Origin: Methanobacteriaceae archaeon
Lineage (GTDB): Archaea; Methanobacteriota; Methanobacteria; Methanobacteriales; Methanobacteriaceae
DNA length: 5,862 nt
Direction of reading: 5' to 3'
Assembly: GCA_011620845.1 (NCBI GenBank)
Contig: WOYJ01000070.1
Coordinates: 1 to 5,862, forward strand
Part shown: piece after piece, positions 5,781-5,862 of the stretch
How positions within the stretch are numbered: position 1 is the first letter of the stretch
Layout: every line of letters starts with the position of its first letter
Program-made: the position numbers and the translations under genes
The notes under the pieces: model-generated
Told to the model about the DNA's origin: nothing
The model's database searches: none
Seen by the model: the letters and a program-made list of their open reading frames with translations, nothing else

Positions 5781-5832
5781 GGTAATTTTATAGCATATAA
5801 TTACCTCATTTTTATTTCTTTTTTATATTTTT
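5781..5832 (+). terminator. Stem-loop followed by T-rich tract
   Basis: GGTAATT (5781-5787) and AATTACC (5799-5805) form a perfect 7-bp stem with an 11-base loop. A T-rich stretch (5809-5832, including runs of five and six T) follows within four bases. This has the look of a terminator or attenuator about ten bases after the predicted transcription start. The bases between 5671 and 5733 and after 5832 show no gene. Confidence 0.45.
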
Positions 5833-5862
5833 AGCCCGATAATTCTTTAAAGTAAATTTTTA

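Noticed and set aside
5794..5807. Minus-strand GAGGTAATTATATG as a gene start
   Set aside because: The frame stops after two codons (ATG CTA TAA).

Overview
The window looks like a piece of an archaeal chromosome, most likely a methanogen of the order Methanobacteriales (a Methanobacterium-like organism). The reasons are an ArcS-type archaeosine enzyme (archaeosine is an archaeal tRNA base), an archaeal AdkA-type adenylate kinase, a stand-alone glutamate-synthase FMN domain of the kind archaea carry, a tRNA without an encoded CCA tail, TTTAWATA-like promoter boxes, GAGGT-type ribosome binding sites, and AT-rich spacers between GC-balanced genes. The genus is inference; the archaeal assignment is firm. 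Every gene I can support lies on the + strand.

Left part (1-3362). Two redox genes follow each other with a 61-base gap. The first (50-1807) fuses a compact rubredoxin to a pyruvate-oxidase-like thiamine diphosphate (TPP) enzyme. The second (1869-3362) joins a ten-cysteine N-terminal region, built from two equally spaced four-cysteine units, to the FMN and 3Fe-4S domain of glutamate synthase, without the amidotransferase domain. Together they resemble a small uncharacterised electron-transfer unit: a 2-oxoacid-type TPP enzyme with its own rubredoxin, next to a flavin/Fe-S protein whose natural reaction is not evident.

Middle (3363-4635). Between the second and third gene lies a tandem array of about four 25-base units that can each fold back on themselves or nearly so. 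It runs into the stop codon of the upstream gene and is followed by a palindrome. The third gene (3520-4434, TTG start) encodes the catalytic and PUA parts of archaeosine synthase without the usual N-terminal TGT-like half. A 201-base AT-rich gap follows, holding a likely promoter and a leader that could fold into a hairpin or pseudoknot.

Right part (4636-5862). A MIP18/DUF59 Fe-S assembly protein and an AdkA-like nucleotide kinase are separated by one base and are probably translated together. Next comes tRNA-Ile(GAT) with a TATA box and an oligo-T terminator. The last 200 bases carry no gene, but do contain a good promoter-like sequence, a perfect 7-bp stem and a long T-rich tract: a possible short RNA, or the leader of a gene beyond the window.

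The best candidates for something undescribed are the rubredoxin-TPP enzyme paired with the Cys-rich glutamate-synthase-like protein, and the hairpin repeat array behind them.
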